A stretch of DNA of 64,000 bases from Rhizobium indicum. Its GTDB lineage: Bacteria > Pseudomonadota > Alphaproteobacteria > Rhizobiales > Rhizobiaceae. Where the stretch lies: NCBI RefSeq assembly GCF_005862305.2, contig NZ_CP054021.1:4966385-5030384 (forward strand), given 5' to 3'. The notes under the pieces were generated by a model that did not search any database, was not told where the DNA came from, and saw only the letters and a list, made by a program, of their open reading frames with translations. Positions within the stretch are counted from its first letter, which is position 1; every line of letters begins with the position of its first letter. The position numbers were made by a program, and so were the translations under genes. Positions 8,912 to 16,606 of the stretch are shown piece by piece.

Positions 8912-8935
8912 TTAATCCATAGCCAACGAGGTATG
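8892..8935 (+). promoter_or_regulatory. 44-bp palindromic operator before arsR
   Basis: CATACCTC (8892-8899) pairs with GAGGTATG (8928-8935), and GGCTAT (8903-8908) with ATAGCC (8919-8924), all centred on 8913.5. It ends 8 bases before the arsR ATG and covers the -10 box. Best read as the binding site of the ArsR protein encoded next; an RNA hairpin at the ribosome site is the alternative. Confidence 0.55.
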
Positions 8936-8943
8936 GATTGTAG

Positions 8944-9267
8944 ATGTCGGACACCCAGGACGTGCTCTTCAGAACGCTCGCCGATCCGACCCGGAGGGCT
9001 CTTTTCGAACGGCTGTGCCGCGAAGGAGAGAAGACGGTCGGGGCTCTGACGGCTCGGGCCGGGGTCTCGCAACCGGTCGTCTCGAAACATCTCGGAATCC
9101 TGAAGCAGGCCGGATTGGTGCGCGACCGTCGCGAAGGTCGCCAGACCCACTATAGCGCCCAGCTCGGTGCGCTGGCGCCGCTGGTCGACTGGACAAGTGA
9201 GATGGCGGGCTTTTGGCAAAATCGGTTCGACCAGCTGGAAGATCTATTGAAAAGGATGGACCAATGA
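8944..9267 (+). CDS. ArsR-family transcriptional repressor (module 1)
   Basis: 107 residues, almost entirely a winged helix-turn-helix: LFRTLADPTRRALFERL, then VGALTARAGVSQPVVSKHLGILKQAGLV and the wing RDRREGRQTHYS. The metal-binding cysteine box (ELCVCDL) of arsenic sensors is absent, as in the ArsR subgroup paired with SRPBCC proteins. The stop overlaps the next start (ATGA at 9264-9267). It probably represses its own operon (arsR, AHSA1, small membrane protein, two DUF1801 genes) through the palindrome at 8892-8935. Confidence 0.9.
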   Translation: MSDTQDVLFRTLADPTRRALFERLCREGEKTVGALTARAGVSQPVVSKHLGILKQAGLVRDRREGRQTHYSAQLGALAPLVDWTSEMAGFWQNRFDQLEDLLKRMDQ

Positions 9268-9674
9268 CCGAAATTTCAAACGAAACCCGTTCCGTCATCG
9301 TCGAACGAGAGATCCCTTTTCCGCCGGAAAAGATCTGGCGCGCGCTCACGCAGCCGCATCTGATTGCGGACTGGCTAATGAAGAACGACTTCGTGCCGGT
9401 CGTGGATCACCGTTTCAAGCTGAGCGCGGATTGGGGCTCGGTCGACTGCCAGGTCCTGGAAGTCGAGCCGAACAAAACCCTGTCTTACACCTGGGCTGCC
9501 TATGATCTCGAAAGTGTCGTCACCTGGACTCTCACACCCAAGGGCGCGGGCACGCAGTTGCGCATGGAGCAGTCGGGCTTCCGGCCGGATCAGCGGCAGG
9601 CTTACGGGGGCGCCAAAAACGGTTGGCAGCAGTTCTTCGCAAAGCTGGAGCAGGTGCTGACGCGCATCGAGTGA
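9264..9674 (+). CDS. SRPBCC/AHSA1-domain protein (module 1)
   Basis: 136 residues. Typical AHSA1-fold features: VIVEREIPFPPEKIWRALTQP at the N-terminus, then WLMKNDFVPVVDHRF, LSYTWAAYDLESVVTWTL and a C-terminal helix HKxGWxxFFxKLEQVL-like (NGWQQFFAKLEQVL). The fold has a hydrophobic cavity that binds a small ligand; function in this subgroup is unproven. ATG 9264 overlaps the arsR stop, so the two proteins are translationally coupled. Confidence 0.85.
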   Translation: MTEISNETRSVIVEREIPFPPEKIWRALTQPHLIADWLMKNDFVPVVDHRFKLSADWGSVDCQVLEVEPNKTLSYTWAAYDLESVVTWTLTPKGAGTQLRMEQSGFRPDQRQAYGGAKNGWQQFFAKLEQVLTRIE

Positions 9675-9731
9675 GACCGCTGCCAAAACGGATCACGCCA
9701 TCCGCTTCGCTCGTTTTCGCAGGAGGTTCCC

Positions 9732-9953
9732 TTGAATTGGAATAACTGGCTTCGGCAGATCCACCGTTGGCTGTCCATTGCCTTTACGCTGGCCGTCATA
9801 ATTAATATCATCGCGATGGTGCAGGAGAAATCGTCGGTCTGGGTGGGCCTCATGGCGCTGCTGCCGCTGACCTTGCTGCTGCTCACCGGTCTCTACCTGT
9901 TCGCGCTGCCATATGCCACAAAGTGGCGCGGCGCGGGACGCAGGGGAGGGTAG
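9732..9953 (+). CDS. Small membrane protein with two transmembrane segments
   Basis: 73 residues starting with TTG at 9732, supported by a perfect AGGAGG at 9721-9726. Two hydrophobic helices are visible (about residues 14-30, SIAFTLAVIINIIAMV, and 37-60, WVGLMALLPLTLLLLTGLYLF), with a basic tail KWRGAGRRGG. It lies in the arsR/AHSA1 unit immediately before the DUF1801 gene. The family is common in alphaproteobacteria but uncharacterised. Confidence 0.7.
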   Translation: MNWNNWLRQIHRWLSIAFTLAVIINIIAMVQEKSSVWVGLMALLPLTLLLLTGLYLFALPYATKWRGAGRRGG

Positions 9954-9955
9954 GA

Positions 9956-10435
9956 GTGAAGGCAATGTCCGGGAAGACACTCAAGACTGCGGCAAAGGTC
10001 ACGAAGAAGACAGCCGCCAAGCCTGATACCGCGGAGCCGACCCTTCTCTCGGGCGGCAACCCTCAGATCGCCAAGGGTTACGGCGACGCTCCCGTGCAAG
10101 CCTACATCGCCGCCATGCCCGGCTGGAAAAGCGACGTCGGGCATCGCCTCGACGCGCTCATCACCCGCACGGTGCCCGGGGTGTACAAGGCCGTGAAATG
10201 GAACTCGCCCCTTTACGGCATGGAAGGGCAGGGCTGGTTTCTCGGTGTCCATTGCTTCGCAAAATACATCAAGGTTGCTTTCTTCCGCGGCACGTCGCTC
10301 AGTCCCGTTCCGCCCGGCGAGTCCAAACAAAAGGAAGTGCGTTACTTCCACATTCATGAGGAAGACCGACTCGACGAGGCCCAGCTCGCCGCCTGGGTGG
10401 AACAGGCAAGCCAATTGCCCGGCGAACGAATGTGA
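9956..10435 (+). CDS. DUF1801-domain protein (first of two)
   Basis: 159 residues from GTG 9956, five bases after GGGGAGGG; an ATG at 9965 is also possible. A Lys/Ala/Thr-rich start (KTLKTAAKVTKKTAAK) leads into the YdhG-like DUF1801 fold: VYKAVKWNSPLYGMEGQGWFLGVHCFAKYIKVAFF. Conserved W, Y and K residues around a cavity suggest small-molecule binding; the activity of this family is not known. It follows the small membrane protein by two bases. Confidence 0.78.
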   Translation: MKAMSGKTLKTAAKVTKKTAAKPDTAEPTLLSGGNPQIAKGYGDAPVQAYIAAMPGWKSDVGHRLDALITRTVPGVYKAVKWNSPLYGMEGQGWFLGVHCFAKYIKVAFFRGTSLSPVPPGESKQKEVRYFHIHEEDRLDEAQLAAWVEQASQLPGERM

Positions 10436-10456
10436 GCGGACGCGTAGATTTAAGCG

Positions 10457-10500
10457 TTAGAGCGTCCTTTGTGCGTCCGAAAAGACGCACTGCGCGCTTA
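10457..10500. repeat. Rhizobial palindromic intergenic repeat
   Basis: TTAGAGCGTCCTTTGTGCGT followed by CCGAAAAGACGCACTGCGCGCTTA. It matches the element at 21375-21413 in core and ends and lies between two DUF1801 genes. Such short palindromes are scattered through Rhizobium genomes. Confidence 0.6.
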
Positions 10501-10536
10501 GGCCATCAGCATTTAAGGGATGAAGGGGAGATATCG

Positions 10537-11004
10537 ATGAAGAAAGCCACGGCAACCCCGAAGAAGAGCGGCTCCAGCGAAGAGAAAGACGGAGACTCTC
10601 CTTCTCGTTTGATCGATGCGAGAATCGAGGAGTTGAGCGATTGGCGCGGCGAGATGCTCGCCCGCGTCCGAACTTTCATCAGACAGGCCGAGCCCGACGT
10701 GGTCGAGGAATGGAAGTGGAGAGGCGTTCCGGTGTGGGAGCACGCCGGGATCATCTGCACCGGCGAGACCTACAAGAGCGTGGTGAAACTGACCTTCGCC
10801 AAGGGCGCCTCGCTGGAGGACCCTTCAGGCCTCTTCAACTCCAGCCTTGACGGCAATACCAGGCGCGCCATCGATTTCCATGAGGGCGACGAGATTGACG
10901 AGCAGGCGTTGAAGGCGCTCATTCGCGGTGCTGTCGCACTCAACACTTCAAAGCGGGCCGCCGCTCGTCCTGCCGGCTCGCGGAAGAAACCAAGCAGCGC
11001 TTGA
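10537..11004 (+). CDS. DUF1801-domain protein (second of two)
   Basis: 155 residues, ATG 10537 after GGGGAG. Low-complexity basic start (KKATATPKKSGSS), then the DUF1801 core: DARIEELSDWRGEMLARVRTF, EEWKWRGVPVWEHAGIICTG, YKSVVKLTFAKGASL. A positively charged Ala-rich tail (SKRAAARPAGSRKKPSSA) resembles nucleoid-protein tails. Paralogous in fold to the previous gene but not closely alike. The palindromic repeat between them suggests it could have a separate transcript. Confidence 0.75.
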   Translation: MKKATATPKKSGSSEEKDGDSPSRLIDARIEELSDWRGEMLARVRTFIRQAEPDVVEEWKWRGVPVWEHAGIICTGETYKSVVKLTFAKGASLEDPSGLFNSSLDGNTRRAIDFHEGDEIDEQALKALIRGAVALNTSKRAAARPAGSRKKPSSA

Positions 11005-11081
11005 GGCTTGGCCTATTTCGCCTGAAACATTCGCGTCAAATTTGATTCATGCGAGGCGATTTGGTTTTGCGTGACATGCGA

Positions 11082-11558
11082 TCAGTGGATCGGGCTTTCC
11101 TCGCGTTCGAGGAAGAGTTCCAGATTGTTGAGGCCGATCTCCGTGCCCTGAAGGCGGGCGCCGTTATCGGCGTAGCCGTCGAGGAAGACCACCTGTTCGG
11201 TGAAGACCATTTTGGTGCCGCCGGGTTCGGCTTCGAAGGCGACGGTTGTGAGCGAGGCAGAGATGCGGCTTTCCCCGAGCTTCATCTCATAGGCATAGAT
11301 GATCCGGGTATTGAGCACGATGTCGATGTAATGGGCATCATAGGCGTGCAGAAGGCCGTCGGTATCGGCGACGTAGTTCCTTTCCGCGCCACCGGGGCGG
11401 AAATCGAGCCCGTAGTCCAGCGGCACCCACTCGCCGTGGCAGGCGAACCATTGGCGCTTGGCTTCCGGCGCCGACCAGGCGCGGAAGGCGCGGGCGACCG
11501 GCGCCTTCAGGTGACGCTCGATGACGAGAGTGGCGTGTTCGGCGGATCGTGTCGTCAT
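11082..11558 (-). CDS. SRPBCC/AHSA1-domain protein (module 2)
   Basis: 158 residues: LVIERHLKAPVARAFRAWSAPEAKRQWFACHG is the canonical AHSA1 N-terminus, followed by LDFRPGGAERNYVAD and a closing segment ending in LELFLEREES. Its ATG overlaps the stop of the upstream arsR gene (TCAT at 11555-11558). Together with 8944-9674 it makes a second ArsR/AHSA1 pair, facing the first across the DUF1801 genes. Role unproven. Confidence 0.85.
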   Translation of the reverse strand: MTTRSAEHATLVIERHLKAPVARAFRAWSAPEAKRQWFACHGEWVPLDYGLDFRPGGAERNYVADTDGLLHAYDAHYIDIVLNTRIIYAYEMKLGESRISASLTTVAFEAEPGGTKMVFTEQVVFLDGYADNGARLQGTEIGLNNLELFLEREESPIH

Positions 11559-11896
11559 TCGGGAAGGGTCTCCGTTTCATTGGCGAGAAAGTGATCCAGC
11601 CTGTCGAAGGTAGTCGTCCAGCGGATCTTCCGCTGCTCCACCCAGCGCTCGACGGCGGCAAGCGCATCCTGCTGCAGGCGGTAGGTTCGCACCCGGCCGG
11701 ATTTTTGGGAGAGCACGAGGCCGCTCTCCTCCAGCACCTGCAGATGTTTCATCACCGTCGGCAAGGCAACCGCGAGCGGCGCGGCCAGCTCGGTGACGGA
11801 AGCCGGGCCCCGGCCGAGGCGATCGATCATGCCGCGGCGGCTGCGATCGGAAAGTGCATGGAACATGCGGTCGAGATCCGCCTGGCCGTCCATCAT
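11555..11896 (-). CDS. ArsR-family transcriptional regulator (module 2)
   Basis: 113 residues from ATG 11896, which overlaps the GST stop codon (TCAT at 11893-11896). Winged HTH: DLDRMFHALSDRSRRGMIDRL, then SVTELAAPLAVALPTVMKHLQVLEESGLV and wing SQKSGRVRTYRL. No metal-binding cysteine box. The frame is open far upstream through the GST gene, but that part has no homology. Middle gene of a tightly overlapping gst-arsR-AHSA1 unit. Confidence 0.88.
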   Translation of the reverse strand: MMDGQADLDRMFHALSDRSRRGMIDRLGRGPASVTELAAPLAVALPTVMKHLQVLEESGLVLSQKSGRVRTYRLQQDALAAVERWVEQRKIRWTTTFDRLDHFLANETETLPE

Positions 11897-12579
11897 TCCG
11901 TCGCATCCCGGAAGCGAGCCGGCAACCGTTCTTTGTAGGGATAGAATTTGAAGTAGGGGCGGGCCTCTTCCAGCACCCTTGCAAAGGACGGGCGCGCCAG
12001 CAGCCGGTCGTAATAGGCGCGAAGACTCGGCTGTTCCGCTGAAAACGGGATCAGTGTCTCGGCATAGAAGAGGGCAGGGGCGGCGGCGCAATCGGCCATG
12101 GTGAAGCCCTCGCCTGATATCCATTGCTTGTCGGCGAGCTGTTTTTCGATCATCGCATAGGCGGTGGCGAGTGTCGCCTTGGCGGCTGCTACCTCGATCT
12201 CGTCTGCCGTGCCGTCGGGGCGCCGACGATTGCTGACGATGGTCTGCATCGGCGCCTGGACATAGTGGTCGAAAAAGCGGTCCCAGAGGCGAACCTGCAG
12301 CGCCCGGTCGATCTCCGGCGGCAGCAGGCGAACGGGGCCGGGATAATATTGCTCGAGATATTCGATGATGATCGATGTCTCGGGAATGGTGCTGTCGCGC
12401 GCCTCGTCCCGCAACAGCGGCATCTTGCCGATCGGCCAGAAGCGAAAGAGATCGGCGCGCGAGCTTTCGTCTGAAAGATCGACGATGCGATTCTCGAAGA
12501 CAGTGCCGTTTTCATAAAGCGCGATCAGCACTTTATGGCAGAAGGATGCGAGCGGATGCCCATGGAGCACGAGCGACAT
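11893..12579 (-). CDS. Glutathione S-transferase family protein
   Basis: 228 residues. N-terminal thioredoxin-fold half: LVLHGHPLASFCHKVLIALYENG, then IGKMPLLRDEA and ETSIIIEYLEQYYP (the GSH-binding ES/TS position). C-terminal helical half: WDRFFDHYVQAP, ISGEGFTMADCAAAPALFYAE with the N-capping box (FTMADC). It would conjugate or reduce electrophiles with glutathione. First gene of the gst-arsR-AHSA1 operon, so control by that ArsR is plausible. Confidence 0.88.
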   Translation of the reverse strand: MSLVLHGHPLASFCHKVLIALYENGTVFENRIVDLSDESSRADLFRFWPIGKMPLLRDEARDSTIPETSIIIEYLEQYYPGPVRLLPPEIDRALQVRLWDRFFDHYVQAPMQTIVSNRRRPDGTADEIEVAAAKATLATAYAMIEKQLADKQWISGEGFTMADCAAAPALFYAETLIPFSAEQPSLRAYYDRLLARPSFARVLEEARPYFKFYPYKERLPARFRDATE

Positions 12580-12706
12580 GCGGCGACCTTTCCTATCGTT
12601 GCGGTAAACTTTACCGATCGACTAACTATCAGGTCATAACACATTACGCAATAGATACTTCGCCAACCGTGCAACCATCCGTCAGCCGATATATCAGGTG
12701 TTGGCG

Positions 12707-13525
12707 TCAGCCATTATACCGGGCGATCACCAAATGGCCTGGTGTCGGCTGGCCGTCTTCCATGCGCACGTTGATATCCGATATTTCGACGAGTTCGAAA
12801 CCGGTGGCCGTCAGACGTTCTCTGAGATAGGCGTCGGCATGAGCGAAGCGCTGGTGCGGGCCGACCATGTAGGCGCGGCCGGCGAGAATTTCCTCAGGCA
12901 GGGTTTCCGAGGAGAAGATGAACAATCCGCCCGGCATCAGGTTCTCGGCGGCACCGAAGAACAGCGGTTCGAGCGCGCCGAGATAGGGCAGCACGTCGGT
13001 GGCGGCGATGATGTCGAAGGCTTCCTCGTCGTTGTCGTCGAGGAAATCCTCGACCTCGGCGACGAAGAGCGTCTCGTAGAGATCCTTCTCATGGGCGATC
13101 TCGACCATCTTCTCCGATATGTCGATCCCGGTCATGTCAGCGCAGAGGTCGCGCAGCGCGCCGCCGGTGAGGCCCGTGCCGCAGCCGAGATCGAGCAACC
13201 GCTTGAACGGTCCGAGCTTTAAAGCCTGCAGGCGTTGGCGCACCAGCATCGGCACGTGATAGCCGAGTTGCTCGACGAGCACGTCCTCGAAAACCTCGGC
13301 ATGCTGGTCGAACAAGGTCTCGACATAGGCGTCGGGCGCCTTGACCGGCGTTTCGCCGCGGCCCATCGCGGCGATGCGTACGGCCGCACCGCCGTGATCG
13401 TCGGGATCGAGTGCCAGGACTTCCTCATAGGCTGCAACGGCCGCATCGACATCTCCGGCCTTTTCCAGCTCCAGCGCGCGGTTGTAGGCCTCGCCAAGGG
13501 CATCTTCGTCGATCTTCTTTGCCAT
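12707..13525 (-). CDS. TPR-containing SAM-dependent methyltransferase
   Basis: 272 residues from ATG 13525 (AAAGGA upstream). Residues ~5-45 contain a TPR-like unit (AYNRALELEKAGDVDAAVAA, then YEEVLALDPDD). The class I methyltransferase motif I is LLDLGCGTGLTGGAL and the acidic loop MTGIDISEKMVEIA; the tail VRMEDGQPTPGHLVIARY is typical of the group. Substrate unknown; related proteins are annotated as predicted TPR methyltransferases. It is transcribed divergently from the DUF2270 gene. Confidence 0.8.
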   Translation of the reverse strand: MAKKIDEDALGEAYNRALELEKAGDVDAAVAAYEEVLALDPDDHGGAAVRIAAMGRGETPVKAPDAYVETLFDQHAEVFEDVLVEQLGYHVPMLVRQRLQALKLGPFKRLLDLGCGTGLTGGALRDLCADMTGIDISEKMVEIAHEKDLYETLFVAEVEDFLDDNDEEAFDIIAATDVLPYLGALEPLFFGAAENLMPGGLFIFSSETLPEEILAGRAYMVGPHQRFAHADAYLRERLTATGFELVEISDINVRMEDGQPTPGHLVIARYNG

Positions 13526-13639
13526 CGCAGTCCATCGTCCTTTTGTTTCAGGCATGCGTCTAAGACGGCTTTCGATGTTTTGCAATGGCGCGCTTGCAGG
13601 CGCAGAATGGCCGAAAAGAAGACCCAGGGAGGAAAGACC

Positions 13640-14365
13640 ATGAAAACGGAGCCAGAAAGGACATTATCGGCGACGGAAGGCGAGGCCGGCCGGGCATTGC
13701 TGCTACCTACGACACCAAACGAGGTCACCAATACGCTCAGCCATTATTACCGCGGTGAACTCGGGCGGATGACGAGCTGGCGCGACCGCATCGACCGAAC
13801 GTCCAACTGGGCAATCACCGTGGTTGCAGCACTCCTTTCGGTGTCGCTGTCGACGCCGACCTCGCATCACGGGGTGCTGTTGTTCGGGATGATGCTGGTG
13901 ACGCTGCTTCTGATGATCGAGGCGCGGCGCTACCGCTTCTTCGATATCTATCGCGCGCGCATTCGCCAGATCGAGCGCTGCTATTTCGCACAGATTCTGG
14001 CGCCCGACGCCAATGCCGGCAGCGAATGGGCGGTGGTGGTCGCCCGCAGCCTGCGCAAGCCGCGCTTTCTGCTCAGCTATCAAGAGGCGATGCACCGCCG
14101 GCTCAAACGCAATTATGGCTGGATGTATTTCATCCTGCTGCTCGCCTGGTGCCTGAAGATCTCGACGCCGAAACTGCAGACGGAGGGGATGCCGGCGCTG
14201 CAGGCGCAGTCGTGGGCCTATGTCATCGACAATGCCGTGCTCGGGCCGGTTCCCGGCCTTGCGGTCATTGCAGCCGTCGTCGCCTTCTATCTCGGCATGC
14301 TCGGTTTCGCCCTGCGTCCGGATCGCGACGAAGGCGAATTCGGCCATGGCGAAGCCCATGTCTGA
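13640..14365 (+). CDS. DUF2270 membrane protein
   Basis: 241 residues, ATG after GGGAGGA. Three or four hydrophobic segments (WAITVVAALLSVSLS, VLLFGMMLVTLLLMIEARRY, WMYFILLLAWCLKI, LAVIAAVVAFYLGMLGFAL) and the conserved cytoplasmic stretch YRFFDIYRARIRQIERCYF identify DUF2270. The family is widespread in alphaproteobacteria and uncharacterised. A palindromic repeat begins within seven bases of its stop. Confidence 0.8.
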   Translation: MKTEPERTLSATEGEAGRALLLPTTPNEVTNTLSHYYRGELGRMTSWRDRIDRTSNWAITVVAALLSVSLSTPTSHHGVLLFGMMLVTLLLMIEARRYRFFDIYRARIRQIERCYFAQILAPDANAGSEWAVVVARSLRKPRFLLSYQEAMHRRLKRNYGWMYFILLLAWCLKISTPKLQTEGMPALQAQSWAYVIDNAVLGPVPGLAVIAAVVAFYLGMLGFALRPDRDEGEFGHGEAHV

Positions 14366-14371
14366 TGCGGT

Positions 14372-14421
14372 GAGCATGATGTTACGCGAAAAAGCCGTTC
14401 ACTCTTTTCGGCATCATGCTC
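14372..14421. repeat. Rhizobial palindromic repeat (GAGCATGATG...CATCATGCTC)
   Basis: Perfect 10-bp ends (14372-14381 and 14412-14421) flank an imperfect inner palindrome with CGAAAAA and TTTTCGG. This is a common Rhizobium/Sinorhizobium intergenic element and here can double as terminator between the convergent DUF2270 and usg genes. Confidence 0.7.
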
Positions 14422-14430
14422 CAGAGCCGA

Positions 14431-14697
14431 TCAGTGCAGGATGAACTCGCCCTTCAGTGCCCGCCATTCGGTTGCTGAGATCAGCTGGCGGTGGATGTAG
14501 CGCACCGAATGCAGCGGCCCGTCGAGCTTCTCTTCCCAGAATTTCAGGAAGCCGCGCATTTCGGGAAAATCAGGGGCGAGGTCGTAATCCTGCCAGACAT
14601 AGGTCTGTAGGATCACCGGGTGGTCCGGCAGGCGGTAGAGGATCTGGGCGGTCGTCAGACCATAGCCCTTCAGTTGTTTTTCCATGTCCTTATGCAT
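14431..14697 (-). CDS. usg: Usg family protein
   Basis: 88 residues: LKGYGLTTAQILYRLPDHP, LQTYVWQDYDLAPDFPEMRGF and SVRYIHRQLISATEWRAL match the small alphaproteobacterial Usg protein (named for its place near trp genes in some species). Function unknown. The start could be ATG 14697 or ATG 14685; an AAGGA one base from the latter is too close, so the first is preferred. Confidence 0.82.
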   Translation of the reverse strand: MHKDMEKQLKGYGLTTAQILYRLPDHPVILQTYVWQDYDLAPDFPEMRGFLKFWEEKLDGPLHSVRYIHRQLISATEWRALKGEFILH

Positions 14698-14824
14698 CGT
14701 ATTCCGCTTCTTCTTGTTCCCACTCGCGCGCTTATTAGCGCTGCATGATATGGAAACATGCGAGTGGTTAACGGAAGCTTTACAGATACTTCGTAAAAGG
14801 GCAATTTATTTTTAATATCAATGG

Positions 14825-14856
14825 TTTGGCAGCATCGTCCCGAGAGTGCTGCCAAA
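14825..14856 (-). terminator. Hairpin after the amino-acid permease gene
   Basis: TTTGGCAGCA (14825-14834) pairs perfectly with TGCTGCCAAA (14847-14856), a few bases past the stop at 14860 on the minus strand. No T-run follows, so it is terminator-like only. Confidence 0.5.
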
Positions 14857-14859
14857 GGC

Positions 14860-15690
14860 TCAGCGCTTGAGATGCCGGGTCAGGCGGCGCTCGAACCAGG
14901 CCCAGAGATGGCGCAAGGCCTCGACGATGGTGAGGTAGAAGATCGCCGCCCAGAGATAGGTCTGGTAGTCGAAAGTGCGGGAGAAGGCGTAGCGGGTTTC
15001 ACCCATCAGGTCGAGCACGGTGATGATGGCGACGACCGCCGAGCCCTTGATCAGCAGGATGATCTCGTTGCCATAAGGCCGAAGTGCGACGATGAGAGCC
15101 TGCGGCATGATGATCTTGCGGAAGGCGATGAACTTGTGGATGCCAAGTGCTGCGGCCGCCTCGTGCTGGCCATGCGGCACACTTTCGACGGCGCCGCGCA
15201 GGATTTCCGCCTGGTAGGCCGCGGTGTTGATGGTCATGGCAAAGAGGCCGCAATACCAGGCATCGCGGAAGAACCACCAGATGCCGACGGCCTCAAGCTG
15301 CGGCCGGAATATGCCGAGGCCGTAATAGACCAGGAACAGCTGGGCAAGCAGCGGCGTGCCGCGGAAGAAATAGATGTAGCCGTAGGCCAGCGCATTCAGC
15401 ACCCGGTTCCTTGACATGCGCGCCATGGCAAGCGGCAGGGACAGGATGGCGCCGCAGATAACGGAAATGAAGACGAGGCTCAGCGTTATCCAGAGGCCAT
15501 GGAGATAACGCGGCCCGTAGCGGGTGAATTTTTCCGGATCCCAGCCATTGATGACGGAGATCACCAGGAGCACCCCAAGCAGAGCCCAGAGAGCGACGAG
15601 GATATAGCCGGCCATGCGCGCCGGCGTCATCGGCTTCATCACCTTGCGGGGGGCGGGCTGCGGCGGAATCAGCGTTTCGGCGTAACTCAT
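14860..15690 (-). CDS. Polar amino-acid ABC transporter permease (HisM-like)
   Basis: 276 residues with about five or six membrane helices. The signature FFRGTPLLAQLFLVYYGLG and the coupling loop ESVPHGQHEAAAALGIHKFIAFRKIIMPQA are those of HisM/ArtM permeases. ATG 15690 overlaps the stop of the partner permease gene (TCAT at 15687-15690). With HisQ-like and the binding protein it imports basic amino acids or opines. No ATPase gene is present, so it must borrow one encoded elsewhere. Confidence 0.88.
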   Translation of the reverse strand: MSYAETLIPPQPAPRKVMKPMTPARMAGYILVALWALLGVLLVISVINGWDPEKFTRYGPRYLHGLWITLSLVFISVICGAILSLPLAMARMSRNRVLNALAYGYIYFFRGTPLLAQLFLVYYGLGIFRPQLEAVGIWWFFRDAWYCGLFAMTINTAAYQAEILRGAVESVPHGQHEAAAALGIHKFIAFRKIIMPQALIVALRPYGNEIILLIKGSAVVAIITVLDLMGETRYAFSRTFDYQTYLWAAIFYLTIVEALRHLWAWFERRLTRHLKR

Positions 15691-16493
15691 CGGCGGACCT
15701 CCGAACGCTTGGCCCAACGCTCGACATAGACGAGCAGAAAGGAGGAGAGGATGGCGAGCACCAGATAGAGGCAACAGGCCAGACCATAAAAGAAGAAGGG
15801 TTCCTTGGTCACGCGCACGGCGACACTCGTCTGGCGCAGGATATCGGCAAGGCTGATGATCGAGACATAGGAGGTATCCTTCAGCAGCACCATCCAGAGG
15901 TTCGTCAGGCCCGGCAGCGCGATGCGCACGAGTTGCGGCAGGATGATCAGGCGCAGCGTGCGGCCGCGATGCAGCCCAAGCGCGTCTCCCGCCTCATATT
16001 GTCCTTTGGGAATGGCGTGGAAGGCCGAGAGCAGCACTTCCGAACAGTAGGCGGAGAAGACGACCGAAAGCGCGATGACGCCGGCGAGGAAGGCGTTGAT
16101 CTCGATCGGCGGTCCGTCATAACCGACGAAGGTCAGCAGAGACTGGATCAGCATCTGCATGCCGTAATAGATGATGAAGAGCGTCAAAAGCTCCGGCAGG
16201 CCGCGGAAGATCGTGGTGTAGATACCAGCCGCCAGCCGCAGCGGCTTTTCCTCCGACTGCTGGCCGAGCGCCACCAGGAAGCCGATGGCGAGGCCGATCG
16301 GTAGGGTGACGATCGCCACCGAAATGGTGACCTGCAGGCCAAGCGCAATCTCGTCGCCCCAGCCGGTATCGCCACAGGCAAGGATCGTCGACTGACCTAA
16401 CCACGTGAAGATGCCAACGGGTCCGCACAGCGGATCGAATATGTGCACAATCCAGCTCCAGAAGGAGCTCAGCGCGGAAAATAATCCGCCCAT
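15687..16493 (-). CDS. Polar amino-acid ABC transporter permease (HisQ-like)
   Basis: 268 residues. GLQVTISVAIVTLPIGLAIG begins the transport domain; FRGLPELLTLFIIYYGMQ and AIPKGQYEAGDALGLHRGRT are the family signatures. The first ~45 residues (SSFWSWIVHIFDPLCGPVG) form an unusual N-terminal insertion that is known in rhizobial HisQ homologues. GAGGGGA precedes the ATG. It is coupled to the HisM-like gene by a 4-base overlap. Confidence 0.88.
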   Translation of the reverse strand: MGGLFSALSSFWSWIVHIFDPLCGPVGIFTWLGQSTILACGDTGWGDEIALGLQVTISVAIVTLPIGLAIGFLVALGQQSEEKPLRLAAGIYTTIFRGLPELLTLFIIYYGMQMLIQSLLTFVGYDGPPIEINAFLAGVIALSVVFSAYCSEVLLSAFHAIPKGQYEAGDALGLHRGRTLRLIILPQLVRIALPGLTNLWMVLLKDTSYVSIISLADILRQTSVAVRVTKEPFFFYGLACCLYLVLAILSSFLLVYVERWAKRSEVRR

Positions 16494-16551
16494 GCGAGAA
16501 TTCCCCTCACGGCTTTTGCCGTTTTAATCTTGCAATCCTTGTCAAACAAAA

Positions 16552-16578
16552 ATGGCGGAAGAGCAAGCCTTCCGCCAT
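16552..16578 (-). terminator. Terminator between binding-protein gene and permease genes
   Basis: ATGGCGGAAG (16552-16561) pairs with CTTCCGCCAT (16569-16578). Read on the minus strand it is followed by TTTTTG, a proper rho-independent signal 29 bases beyond the binding-protein stop. Partial read-through would give more binding protein than permease. Confidence 0.75.
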
Positions 16579-16606
16579 TACCTTCGTCGGCCAGATAACG
16601 AATTTC

